Positions 9,337-17,368 of a stretch of 64,000 nt of DNA are shown piece after piece. The stretch is from NCBI RefSeq assembly GCF_014251275.1, contig NZ_CP059183.1, positions 397,001 through 461,000 of the forward strand, in the 5' to 3' direction. Both the position numbers and the translations under genes were made by a program. Within the stretch, counting starts at the first letter, position 1. Each line of letters starts with the position of its first letter. The stretch is from Blattabacterium cuenoti (GTDB lineage Bacteria; Bacteroidota; Bacteroidia; Flavobacteriales; Blattabacteriaceae). The notes under the pieces were generated by a model. The model had not been told where the DNA came from, ran no database searches, and saw only the letters and a list, made by a program, of their open reading frames with translations.

Positions 9337-10731
9337 TTAAAGATGAATAGCTTTTCCATAAGCTGAAGATATAGATTCAAAAATAGATGAACTTAATGAT
9401 GGATATGGATGAATAGTATTTAATATTTCATAACTAGTAGTTTCTAATTTTCTAGCAATAACAACTTCTGAAATTAAATCAATTACATTGTCTCCAATCA
9501 TATGACAACCCAACCATTCATCATATTTTTCATCAAAAATAACTTTAATAAAACCATTGTTCCCTTTATTAATACATCCCATAGATTTAAATGGAAATTT
9601 AAATATTTTTATTTTATAACCTCTTTCTTTAGATTCTTTTTCTGTATATCCTACAGTAGCTATTTCCGGTGAAGAATAAACACAAATTGGGACATTGTTA
9701 TAATCTATTTTTTGAGGATTTAATCCTTTTATATTCTCAACACAATTTATTGCTTCATGATAAGCTACATGTGAAAAAAAAGGTGTATTTATAACATCTC
9801 CAATAGCATAATATCCATCTACATTAGTTTTATAATTATCATCTACAATAATAAACTTTTTTTCAGTTTGAATTCCAATTTTTTCCAATCCAAGTGTATC
9901 TGTATCTGGAATTCCTATAGTTGAAAAAAGTATAAGATCAACTTCTAATCTAATTTTTTTATTCTTATTACAAGATGTTATAATATCAACAGTTAATTTA
10001 TTATTTTTCTTATATATATTCTTTATCAAAGAAAATAGAAATATACTTATACCCATTTTTTCAAATGAATATTTTAAATAATCAGATATATCATTATCTC
10101 CATTTGAAAAAATATTTTTGCTTTCTTCTATAAGAAAAACTTTAGTTCCCATACAATTGTAAAAGAAAGCTAATTCTATTCCAATTGATCCTCCTCCAAC
10201 AATTATAATTTTTTTAGGTACCTTTGATAGGTTAATAACTTCTTTGTATGTTATTATTTTTTCATTATCATAATAATTTTCTTTTATTTTTTTAGGTAAT
10301 CTACCAGTAGCAATAATTATATTTTTTGCTGAATATTCTTCTAATTTTTTTCCATTTTTTAAAATTTCAACTTTTTTTCCTTTCTTTAATCTTGCATTTC
10401 CATGAAAAACATGAACATTATTTTTTTTCATTAAATAGGAAATATTATGTTTTATATCTTTTGTTGTTTTTTTACTCTTTTCAATAATGTTAGAAAAATT
10501 TATTTTTAACATGTTATTATTAATTCCAAAAAATTCTCCATATTTTTTAAACATATTAAAAGTTTTTGCACTTTTCAAAATAGATTTTATAGAAATACAT
10601 CCATTATTTAAATAATTTCCACCAATTTCAGATTTTTCTACTATAGCTGTCTTCATTCCAAGTTGAGAAGATCTTATAGAAGCTACATACCCACCTGGCC
10701 CACTACCTAAAATAATAACATCAAAATGCAT
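9337..10731 (-). CDS. lpdA: Dihydrolipoyl dehydrogenase homologue with degenerate active site
   Basis: By overall sequence this is the E3 flavoenzyme of 2-oxoacid dehydrogenase and glycine cleavage complexes. At 464 aa it is full length and collinear with the family: FAD motif GSGPGGY (9-15), NAD motif GGGSIGIE, second FAD motif GYYAIGDV and a complete dimerisation domain. However the redox-active CxxxxC reads GGNYLNNGC, so the first cysteine is Tyr40 and only Cys45 remains. The C-terminal HPHPT..E motif reads HPYPSLSS, so the catalytic His is Tyr443 and its Glu partner is Ser448. All three changes were read directly from the nucleotides. It should not perform normal disulfide chemistry, yet the frame is intact. 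It may be a specialised paralogue, a structural subunit or an early decaying gene. The symbol reflects family only. Confidence 0.9.
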   Translation of the reverse strand: MHFDVIILGSGPGGYVASIRSSQLGMKTAIVEKSEIGGNYLNNGCISIKSILKSAKTFNMFKKYGEFFGINNNMLKINFSNIIEKSKKTTKDIKHNISYLMKKNNVHVFHGNARLKKGKKVEILKNGKKLEEYSAKNIIIATGRLPKKIKENYYDNEKIITYKEVINLSKVPKKIIIVGGGSIGIELAFFYNCMGTKVFLIEESKNIFSNGDNDISDYLKYSFEKMGISIFLFSLIKNIYKKNNKLTVDIITSCNKNKKIRLEVDLILFSTIGIPDTDTLGLEKIGIQTEKKFIIVDDNYKTNVDGYYAIGDVINTPFFSHVAYHEAINCVENIKGLNPQKIDYNNVPICVYSSPEIATVGYTEKESKERGYKIKIFKFPFKSMGCINKGNNGFIKVIFDEKYDEWLGCHMIGDNVIDLISEVVIARKLETTSYEILNTIHPYPSLSSSIFESISSAYGKAIHL

Positions 10732-10844
10732 AATTACTGATAAATAAATTTTTGTTATGTTAAATTACAAATTTTTACTAAAAAAAAACAAAAAAACTTT
10801 TGTAAAGTATAAATTGCGTTATAATAATGGTAATATGATTAAAA

Positions 10845-11507
10845 ATGAAATTTTTTATAGATACAGCTAATTTAAAAGAAATAAATGAAGCAAAATCAAT
10901 TGGGATCCTAGATGGAGTTACAACTAATCCATCTTTAATTGCAAAAGAAAACATTTACAATAAAAAAGATATTTTACAACACTATTTATCTATATGTAAT
11001 ATAGTAAAAGATAGAGGGAGGGTCAGTGCAGAAGTAATTAATACTAGTTATGACAAAATTATAAAAGAAGGAATGTATTTGGCTTCTATTCATCCAAGAA
11101 TTGTTGTAAAAATTCCTATGATTTTAGACGGAATAAAATCTATAAAATATTTTTCAGAAAAAAATATAAAAACTAATTGTACTTTAATATTTTCAGTTAG
11201 CCAAGCAATTTTAGCGGCTAAAGCAGGTGCTACTTATGTATCTCCATTTATTGGTAGAATAGATGATATACACTACAGTGGGTTGAACTTAATAAAAGAA
11301 ATTCAGTATGCATTTGATAAATATAAATTCAATACAAAAATAATAGCTGCATCTATAAGAAATACAATACATATTTTGGAATGTATTAAAATAGGAATTT
11401 TTGCAGTTACTTCTCCTTTAAATATTTTACATTCATTATATAAACATCCATTAACAGATATAGGTTTAAATAAATTTATAAAGGATTACAAAAGTAAAAT
11501 ATCTTAA
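10845..11507 (+). CDS. tal: Transaldolase / fructose-6-phosphate aldolase-like protein
   Basis: Small TIM-barrel aldolase of the TalC/FSA/transaldolase-3B type, 220 aa as expected for the short subfamily. It starts MKFFIDTANLKEI, followed by DGVTTNPSLIAKE, the Schiff-base lysine in VVKIPM, and NCTLIFSVSQAILAAKAGATYVSPFIGRIDD. In a reduced genome it most likely acts as the transaldolase of the non-oxidative pentose phosphate pathway; fructose-6-phosphate aldolase activity cannot be excluded from sequence. It stands alone, divergent from lpdA and convergent with rpoZ. Confidence 0.9.
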   Translation: MKFFIDTANLKEINEAKSIGILDGVTTNPSLIAKENIYNKKDILQHYLSICNIVKDRGRVSAEVINTSYDKIIKEGMYLASIHPRIVVKIPMILDGIKSIKYFSEKNIKTNCTLIFSVSQAILAAKAGATYVSPFIGRIDDIHYSGLNLIKEIQYAFDKYKFNTKIIAASIRNTIHILECIKIGIFAVTSPLNILHSLYKHPLTDIGLNKFIKDYKSKIS

Positions 11508-11511
11508 TTTA

Positions 11512-11826
11512 TTATCTTATTATTATTTTTATTTTGTTATTCAATAAATATTGAATAGATAAAGAAGTAGATTTAGGTAATTTTTCATAAAATTTAGAAA
11601 GTTCTATTTGTTCTTTATTTTCAATAACTTCTTCTAAATTATTTTTATTAAATAATTCAAAGTCTTCTAATTTTTTATCTAAATCTTTTTTTATTTTATT
11701 ATTTATAATTTTACTTAATTTATCTAATATGCAAATAGTTTGATATATATTTTTTCCAGATTTATTTTGCAAATTTATACAATCTACTGTTTCTATATCT
11801 ATTGGAGCATTTAAATCTAAATTCAT
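11512..11826 (-). CDS. rpoZ: RNA polymerase omega subunit, Bacteroidetes Rpb6 type
   Basis: Protein of 104 aa matching the flavobacterial omega/Rpb6 family: an N-terminal NAP-containing stretch, GKNIYQTICILDKLSKIIN, and the conserved tail NKEQIELSKFYEKLPKSTS. Omega supports assembly of the RNA polymerase core. Its ATG overlaps the bamD stop by four bases (11823-11826), and bamD-rpoZ is the normal flavobacterial order, which supports both calls. The sequence is too divergent to resemble E. coli RpoZ. Confidence 0.82.
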   Translation of the reverse strand: MNLDLNAPIDIETVDCINLQNKSGKNIYQTICILDKLSKIINNKIKKDLDKKLEDFELFNKNNLEEVIENKEQIELSKFYEKLPKSTSLSIQYLLNNKIKIIIR

Positions 11827-12635
11827 TTAGTTTTCTTTTTACTAATTTTATATTTATTAGTTTTATTAGGTTTATTAGTTTTATTAGGTTTATTAGTTTT
11901 ATTAGGTTTATTAGTTTTATTAGGTTTATTAGTTTTATTAGTTTTATTAGTTTTATTAGTTTTATTAGTTTTATTAGTTTTATTAGTTTTATTAGTTTTA
12001 TTAGTTTTATTAGTTTTATTAGTTTTATTTTTCTTTATTATTTTAATAAATACATTCTTTTTACCTATAATAAAATATTCATACAACTTTTTTAATTCCT
12101 TTGCGTTTTTATATTTTGGAAATTCTTTAGTATATATTCTATATTCTCGAATGAAATTATTTTTTTTGTTTAGTTTAAACTCAGATAAGCATATTTTCCA
12201 TAATATTCTTTCTCTATAAATACTTATTGGAAATGTATTAATAAACTGATAAAATTGATCTAAAGCAATTTTATACTTACCTTCAAAAAAAAGATCTCTA
12301 GCAATTTCATATGCTTTATCTTCTTTACCTGAAGATATGTTATTTAAAAAATTAATTGTACTTGTTGTTATTGAACTATGTGGATGATCTACTAAATAAT
12401 AATTTAATTTTATAATATTTTTATTAATTCTTTCTTTATTAAAATCAATATTTAATTTAATATAATAATTGTTATTTATATCACTTTCTATATGGAAACT
12501 TTCGGAATATTTATCAAATTTAGTTAGTATATTACTAATATTTATTTTTACATTTTTTCCTTCTTTTGGCCATGGATAAAGAGTATAGCTTCCAAAAATT
12601 ACCATTATTACTATTAAAAAAAATTTAAAATTCAC
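11823..12635 (-). CDS. bamD: BamD-like outer-membrane assembly protein with tandem-repeat tail
   Basis: A 270-aa protein with an N-terminal hydrophobic segment (about residues 4-20) and TPR-like helices (YKIALDQFYQFINTFPIS, FPKYKNAKELKKLYEYF) resembling the last repeats of BamD. Position between ferritin/dapA and rpoZ is the flavobacterial bamD locus. Two features are abnormal. There is no lipobox cysteine after the hydrophobic segment, so it is not expected to be a lipoprotein. The last third is a Lys/Asn/Thr repeat (about 19 NKT or NKP units, coded by 11855-12028) ending in KYKISKKKTK. Similarity is weak and eroded; the call relies partly on gene order. Confidence 0.62.
   Translation of the reverse strand: MNFKFFLIVIMVIFGSYTLYPWPKEGKNVKINISNILTKFDKYSESFHIESDINNNYYIKLNIDFNKERINKNIIKLNYYLVDHPHSSITTSTINFLNNISSGKEDKAYEIARDLFFEGKYKIALDQFYQFINTFPISIYRERILWKICLSEFKLNKKNNFIREYRIYTKEFPKYKNAKELKKLYEYFIIGKKNVFIKIIKKNKTNKTNKTNKTNKTNKTNKTNKTNKTNKTNKTNKPNKTNKPNKTNKPNKTNKPNKTNKYKISKKKTK
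11855..12028. repeat. 9-bp tandem repeat array in the 3' part of bamD
   Basis: About 19 copies of a 9-base unit, reading AATAAAACT or AATAAACCT on the coding strand, encoding NKT and NKP. At the gene's 3' end the T and P units alternate; towards the start they are uniform NKT. This pattern suggests expansion by replication slippage. Unit length is a multiple of three, so copy changes keep the frame. Confidence 0.93.
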
Positions 12636-12641
12636 AACTTT

Positions 12642-13151
12642 TTATATTTTTGTGTGCTTTTTATTAAATTTTTTTAGTTCTTTATCAAATAAGTACAATC
12701 CTATATTATTATTTTCTAATAATGTTATTTTATCTAAAATACATTTGCTTAATGTTTCTTCTTCAATTTGTTCTGATACATACCATTGTAAAAAATTATA
12801 AGTAAAATAATCTTTAACTTCTAAAGAAAGTTCTACTAAAATATTAATTTCTTTAGAAATTTTCTTTTCATGACAAAATAATTCATAAAATATTTCTCTT
12901 AAAGAGAGGAATTTCCTCTCTTTAAGAGAAATATTTTTGTTTATTATAACTGTCCCACTTCTTTTATTAATATATTTTATAATATTAATCATATGTGATC
13001 TTTCCTCATTGGAATGATCATATAAAAATTTACTTACTCCATTAAAACCCTTACTTTCGGTTAATATCCCCATCATTAAATATAAGTGAGAAGATTCAAA
13101 TTCTCTATTTAATTGTTTATTTAATCCTTTTTGTATATTTTCATTGAACAT
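12642..13151 (-). CDS. ftnA: Bacterial non-haem ferritin
   Basis: Iron-storage protein forming a 24-subunit shell with a ferroxidase centre. The 169 aa match FtnA length. Visible ferroxidase and fold motifs are the first-helix Glu in NREFESSHLYL, the NEERSHM helix with its Glu/His pair, FLQWYVSEQIEEE and a C-terminal GLYLFDKELKKF. The loop between the second and third helices (about residues 72-89) is coded by a 51-bp perfect palindrome. It starts only 12 bases downstream of the dapA stop and is followed by bamD, so it is probably co-transcribed with both. Confidence 0.94.
   Translation of the reverse strand: MFNENIQKGLNKQLNREFESSHLYLMMGILTESKGFNGVSKFLYDHSNEERSHMINIIKYINKRSGTVIINKNISLKERKFLSLREIFYELFCHEKKISKEINILVELSLEVKDYFTYNFLQWYVSEQIEEETLSKCILDKITLLENNNIGLYLFDKELKKFNKKHTKI
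12887..12937. repeat. 51-bp perfect palindrome inside the ferritin gene
   Basis: Arms of 25 bp (12887-12911 and 12913-12937) are perfectly complementary around a single central base at 12912. The sequence is mixed rather than homopolymeric, with a CTCTC/GAGAG core, so this is not low-complexity chance. It encodes the loop ISLKERKFLSLREI. As RNA it would form a very stable hairpin. Confidence 0.97.
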
Positions 13152-13162
13152 AATAATAATTA

Positions 13163-14050
13163 CTAATAAACTTTTTTAAAAAAATCTTTTATTTTTCCTT
13201 CTAAAAAAAAACTTCCAGATAATAAAGGAAGTCTAACATATGAATTACAAATATTAATAGTTTTTAATAAAGTTTTTATTCCTACTGGATTTCCTTCTTC
13301 ATAAATAAGTTCTATTATTCTATAAACTTTATAAAAAATAGAAAAAGATTCTTTAACTTTGTTATTCATTGCTAATGAAATCATTTTAGAAATTTCATTC
13401 GGAATTCCTTGTGCAATTACAGAAATTGTTCCATCTCCTCCACCTAATAGAATTGGTAAAGTTATAAAATCATCTCCAGATATTAAACTAAAATTCTTAG
13501 GTTTTTTTTCCATAATTTTATAAGATTGCAAAATATTTCCAGAAGCTTCTTTTATTCCTATTATATTTTTGAAATTATTAGCTAATCTTAATACTGTATT
13601 TGGTAATATATTAGATCCAGTTCTTTTAGGTACATTATAAATAATTATTTTTATTTCTGTATTTGTATTGTTAATAATAGATTTGAAATGTTGATAAATT
13701 CCTTCTTGAGAAGGTCTATTATAGTAAGGACATACAGATAAAATTGCATGAAAATCAGATAAATTATTTATAGAATTTATTTGTTTTATAACACATTTTG
13801 TATTATTTCCCCCTAAACCAAGAATTAATGGTAATTTTTTATAATTTGAATACGAAATACATTCTATAATGTCTCTTTTTTCTTCTCTTTTTAAAGTAGA
13901 TGTTTCAGCAGTAGTTCCTAATGCTACTAAATAATTAACTCCATTATTTAAAACAAATTTAACAAGTTTTTCCAATCCATTAAAGTCTATTTCTCCATTA
14001 TTTTTAAAGGGAGTAACTAACGCTACACCTGTTCCAAGTAATTTTTTCAT
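13163..14050 (-). CDS. dapA: 4-hydroxy-tetrahydrodipicolinate synthase
   Basis: Condenses pyruvate and aspartate semialdehyde, the first committed step of lysine and diaminopimelate synthesis. The 295 aa match the family. The motifs are ALGTTAETSTL, the catalytic Tyr in IIYNVPKRTG and the Schiff-base Lys in GIKEASGN. Lysine supply is a typical nutritional role in an insect symbiont (inference). It is first in a dapA-ftnA-bamD-rpoZ run. The upstream 240 bases contain an 11-bp tandem repeat. Confidence 0.96.
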   Translation of the reverse strand: MKKLLGTGVALVTPFKNNGEIDFNGLEKLVKFVLNNGVNYLVALGTTAETSTLKREEKRDIIECISYSNYKKLPLILGLGGNNTKCVIKQINSINNLSDFHAILSVCPYYNRPSQEGIYQHFKSIINNTNTEIKIIIYNVPKRTGSNILPNTVLRLANNFKNIIGIKEASGNILQSYKIMEKKPKNFSLISGDDFITLPILLGGGDGTISVIAQGIPNEISKMISLAMNNKVKESFSIFYKVYRIIELIYEEGNPVGIKTLLKTINICNSYVRLPLLSGSFFLEGKIKDFFKKVY

Positions 14051-14289
14051 AGATTATTTTTCTATATATATATTACTATTATTAGTATTTAGTATTAGAA
14101 TTAGATTAGTATAGTATGTCTTATTTTATATTAAAATATTACAATTACATTACAATTACATCACAATTACATTACAATTAAAAAATTACAAAGTTAAATT
14201 TTTATTTTTTTAACATTTAACAGTTAAAACAGATGTTAGCGTATATTTACAAATTACAAATTGAGAATTAAATTGACCAACAGAAAAAA
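14051..14289. repeat. Intergenic region with an 11-bp tandem repeat
   Basis: No gene or RNA is visible between dapA and the RRM gene. Positions 14141-14180 hold about 3.6 copies of ACAATTACATT, with one C for T change in the second copy. Just before it, TTAGTAT-type words recur (14080-14118). The dapA promoter should be within this stretch, but no motif stands out. Confidence 0.8.
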
Positions 14290-14577
14290 TTAAAAATCTC
14301 TTCTAATTCTTGGTCTAGCTGCAGATACAATAATATTTCTTCCAGAAAATTCTATTCCATTTAATTTTTCTATAGCTTTTTTTGCATTTTCTTCACTAGA
14401 CATTTCCACAAAACCAAACCCTTTACTTCTTCTATTTGAAGTAGATTCGTCAAAAATAATTTTAACATTAATCACTTCTCCTATAGTTTCAAAATATTCC
14501 CTTAATTCTTGTTCTGTTACTTCATATGATAAATTTCCTACATATAATTTTGTATTATTAATATTGTTATTTTCCAT
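14290..14577 (-). CDS. RRM-domain RNA-binding protein
   Basis: A 95-aa single RNA recognition motif protein. RNP2 is LYVGNL (about residues 12-17) and RNP1 is KGFGFVEM (about 53-60), followed by the usual EENAKKAIEKLNG helix and a short arginine-rich tail (SAARPRIRRDF). Such Rbp proteins are abundant in Bacteroidetes and cyanobacteria and are thought to act in post-transcriptional control or cold response; the target here is unknown. It is monocistronic, with about 160 bases of A/T-rich DNA upstream. Confidence 0.93.
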   Translation of the reverse strand: MENNNINNTKLYVGNLSYEVTEQELREYFETIGEVINVKIIFDESTSNRRSKGFGFVEMSSEENAKKAIEKLNGIEFSGRNIIVSAARPRIRRDF

Positions 14578-14736
14578 AAGTAAATTGTTTTAAAAGCAAA
14601 TTTAGATAAATATTTTTTCTAAAAAAGAAAAATATATAAATACATAACTATAATTAATATAATATAATATTTTTAATATTAAAAATATTGTTAAAAAAAC
14701 AATATTTTTTTTTAATCATTTAAATAATGTTTATTC

Positions 14737-15915
14737 ATGAATAATTCTTGTGTTATTTCATCATTATTAGATAATGACTTTTACAAATTTACTATGCAAA
14801 ATGCAGTATTGAAATTATTTCCATCAGCAAAAGCTAAATACAAATTCATAAATAGAGGAAAACATCTTTTTCCAAAAAATTTTTCAAATATTTTAAAGGA
14901 AAATATTAATGAAATGGCTAATTTAAAATTATCAAGTGAAGAAAGAAATTACTTAGAAAAATATTGTCCATATTTAGATACTACTTATTTAGATTTTTTA
15001 AACAAATATAAATTCAATCCAAATGAAGTTAATATTCATCAATATGGACAAAATATTTTTATGGAAATAGAAGGATTATGGCATAGAACTATTTTATGGG
15101 AAGTTCCTATCTTAGCAATTATATCAGAATTATATTATAAACTAACTGGAACAAAAACAAATAGAATTTCAGATGATATAATAAAAATTATTACTAAAAA
15201 TAAAATAAATAAATATAAGAATTTAAAAGTAAAAGTAGGAGAATATGGAACTAGAAGAAGATTTTCTTATAAAGTACAAAAACTAGTTTTAAAAATTCTA
15301 ATTGAAAATGGAAATAAATTTTTTATTGGTAGTAGTAATGTCCATTTCTCTCATATTTTTTCTACAATACCTTTAGGGACTAAAGGCCATGAATGGATTA
15401 TGTTTCATGCTGCAAAATATGGATTTAAAATAGCTGATAAAATTGCTATGAAAAATTGGTTATATATTTATTCTGGTAACTTAGATATTGCTTTGTCTGA
15501 TACATATACTTCTTATATTTTCTTTAAAAATTTTAATAAAAAATTATCAAATATATTTAGTGGAATCAGACATGATAGTGGAGATCCTATTTCCTTTATA
15601 AAAAAAGCTATAAATCATTATGAAAAATTTGGAATTAATCCTAAAAAAAAAAAAATTGTATTTTCAGACAATTTAGATCCATATAAAGTAGAATATATTT
15701 CTTCTTTTTGCAAGAATAAAATAAATTCTTGTTTCGGAATAGGAACAAACTTTACTAATGATGTAGGATTACCAATTATGAATATTGTTATAAAAATGAT
15801 AAAAACATCTTTTAAAAAAAAATGGATATCAGTAGTAAAACTTTCAAATATAGAAAAAAAATCTACTGGAGAAAAAAATATGATTTTTTTGGCAAAAAAA
15901 ATACTTCATTTATAA
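14737..15915 (+). CDS. pncB: Nicotinate phosphoribosyltransferase
   Basis: Salvages nicotinate to nicotinate mononucleotide for NAD synthesis. The 392 aa match the E. coli-type enzyme: N-terminal SLLDNDFYKFTMQNAVL, the active-site GTRRRFS stretch, FSGIRHDSGDP, and FGIGTNFTNDVGLP near the C-terminus. Its presence suggests the cell relies on imported or recycled nicotinate (inference). A run of 13 A's (15643-15655) lies in frame as a lysine stretch and is a candidate slippage site. It is followed by miaB after 22 bases. Confidence 0.95.
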   Translation: MNNSCVISSLLDNDFYKFTMQNAVLKLFPSAKAKYKFINRGKHLFPKNFSNILKENINEMANLKLSSEERNYLEKYCPYLDTTYLDFLNKYKFNPNEVNIHQYGQNIFMEIEGLWHRTILWEVPILAIISELYYKLTGTKTNRISDDIIKIITKNKINKYKNLKVKVGEYGTRRRFSYKVQKLVLKILIENGNKFFIGSSNVHFSHIFSTIPLGTKGHEWIMFHAAKYGFKIADKIAMKNWLYIYSGNLDIALSDTYTSYIFFKNFNKKLSNIFSGIRHDSGDPISFIKKAINHYEKFGINPKKKKIVFSDNLDPYKVEYISSFCKNKINSCFGIGTNFTNDVGLPIMNIVIKMIKTSFKKKWISVVKLSNIEKKSTGEKNMIFLAKKILHL

Positions 15916-15937
15916 GTATAGTCATAGTACATAAATT

Positions 15938-17338
15938 ATGGCAGTAATAATGACACAAAAAAATTATATTATGAAAAAACAAATATTATTTAATTCAAAA
16001 AAATATTTTTACATAGAAAATTTTGGATGCCAGATGAATGTTTCAGATAGTGAAATAATTACTTCAATTTTACTAAGAAATGGATTTAACTTATCTAAAA
16101 GTTTAAAAGAAGCAAATATTATTTTATTAAACTCTTGTTCAATTCGAGAAAAAGCAGAAATAACTTTAAAAAATAGATTAAAAGAATTAAAAAACTTAAA
16201 AGATAAATATACTTTATTTGGAATTATAGGATGTATTACAAAACAAAAAATAAAATACTTTTTAAATAAACAAAAAGTAGATTTTTTTGCAAATCCAGAT
16301 TCTTATAAAGAAATACCAAAAATTATTTACTCTTGTATAAGAGGAGAAAAAATTATATATACTCCAAAAAAAAAAGAAACTTATTCAGATATAATTCCAT
16401 TTCATTTTTCAAAAAAAATAAAATCATTTTTAAGTATAACAAGAGGATGTGATAATATGTGTACTTTTTGTATAGTCCCTTTTACAAGAGGTAGAGAAGT
16501 AAGTAGAGATCCAAATTCTATTATTAAAGAAGCTCAATATTTATTTGAAAAAGGTTATAAAGAAATTACTCTATTGGGACAAAATGTAGATTCATATAAA
16601 TGGGAATCTAAATCTAATATAGATAAATATTATAAAAAACACAATAAAAAATACACAATAAACTTTTCTGAACTTTTAGAACTTATAGCAAAAAAAATAC
16701 CATTTATTAGGATAAGATTTTCCACTTCTAATCCACATGATATGTCTGATGAAGTTCTTAAAATTATTTCTAAATATAAAAATATATGTAAACACATTCA
16801 CTTACCAGTTCAATCTGGTAGCAATAAGATTTTGAAATTAATGAATAGAAAATACACTAGAGAAAAATACTTATCATTAATAAAACGTATTAAAACTATA
16901 GTTCCTGAATGTTCAATATCTCATGATATTATGACAGGTTTTTGTGAAGAAAATGAAAAAGATCACTTAGACACATTAAGCTTAATGAATGAAGTTAAAT
17001 ATAATTATGGATATATGTTTTCTTATTCACCTAGACCAGGAACATATGCATATAGAAATTTACCAAATAATGTTCCTAATGAAATTAAAAAAAAACGATT
17101 AATAGAAATAATAGAATTACAAAAACTGCATTCTATTATGAGAATGAAAGAATATTTAGGAAAAGAACAAGAAATATTAATAGAAGGAATATCAAAAAAA
17201 AGTTACAATTATTTATATGGTAGAAATTCACAAAATATAGTAGTTGTTTTTCCAAAAGGATTTTACAAAATAGGTGATATAGTAAAAGTTAAAATACAAA
17301 AAATAACTTCAGCAACATTAATAGGAAATCTATGTTAA
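15938..17338 (+). CDS. miaB: tRNA-2-methylthio-N6-dimethylallyladenosine synthase
   Basis: Radical-SAM enzyme that methylthiolates i6A37 in tRNA, acting after MiaA (also in this window, at 36 kb). The 466 aa contain the N-terminal cluster cysteines (NFGCQMNVSDSE, NSCSIREKAE), the radical-SAM CxxxCxxC in RGCDNMCTFCIVPFTRG, and a C-terminal TRAM domain. The start could be one of several nearby methionines (codons 1, 5 or 12); family N-termini do not decide it. The sigma-54 activator follows after 30 bases. Confidence 0.95.
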   Translation: MAVIMTQKNYIMKKQILFNSKKYFYIENFGCQMNVSDSEIITSILLRNGFNLSKSLKEANIILLNSCSIREKAEITLKNRLKELKNLKDKYTLFGIIGCITKQKIKYFLNKQKVDFFANPDSYKEIPKIIYSCIRGEKIIYTPKKKETYSDIIPFHFSKKIKSFLSITRGCDNMCTFCIVPFTRGREVSRDPNSIIKEAQYLFEKGYKEITLLGQNVDSYKWESKSNIDKYYKKHNKKYTINFSELLELIAKKIPFIRIRFSTSNPHDMSDEVLKIISKYKNICKHIHLPVQSGSNKILKLMNRKYTREKYLSLIKRIKTIVPECSISHDIMTGFCEENEKDHLDTLSLMNEVKYNYGYMFSYSPRPGTYAYRNLPNNVPNEIKKKRLIEIIELQKLHSIMRMKEYLGKEQEILIEGISKKSYNYLYGRNSQNIVVVFPKGFYKIGDIVKVKIQKITSATLIGNLC

Positions 17339-17368
17339 TGTTGATATATATTAAACTAAACATAAAAT

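Noticed and set aside
11855-12028. Possible CRISPR array
   Set aside because: Units are 9 bp, contiguous and coding, with no spacers and no cas genes.
11802-12095. Plus-strand frame of Phe-Ile-Ser repeats
   Set aside because: It is the antisense shadow of the 9-bp repeat in bamD.
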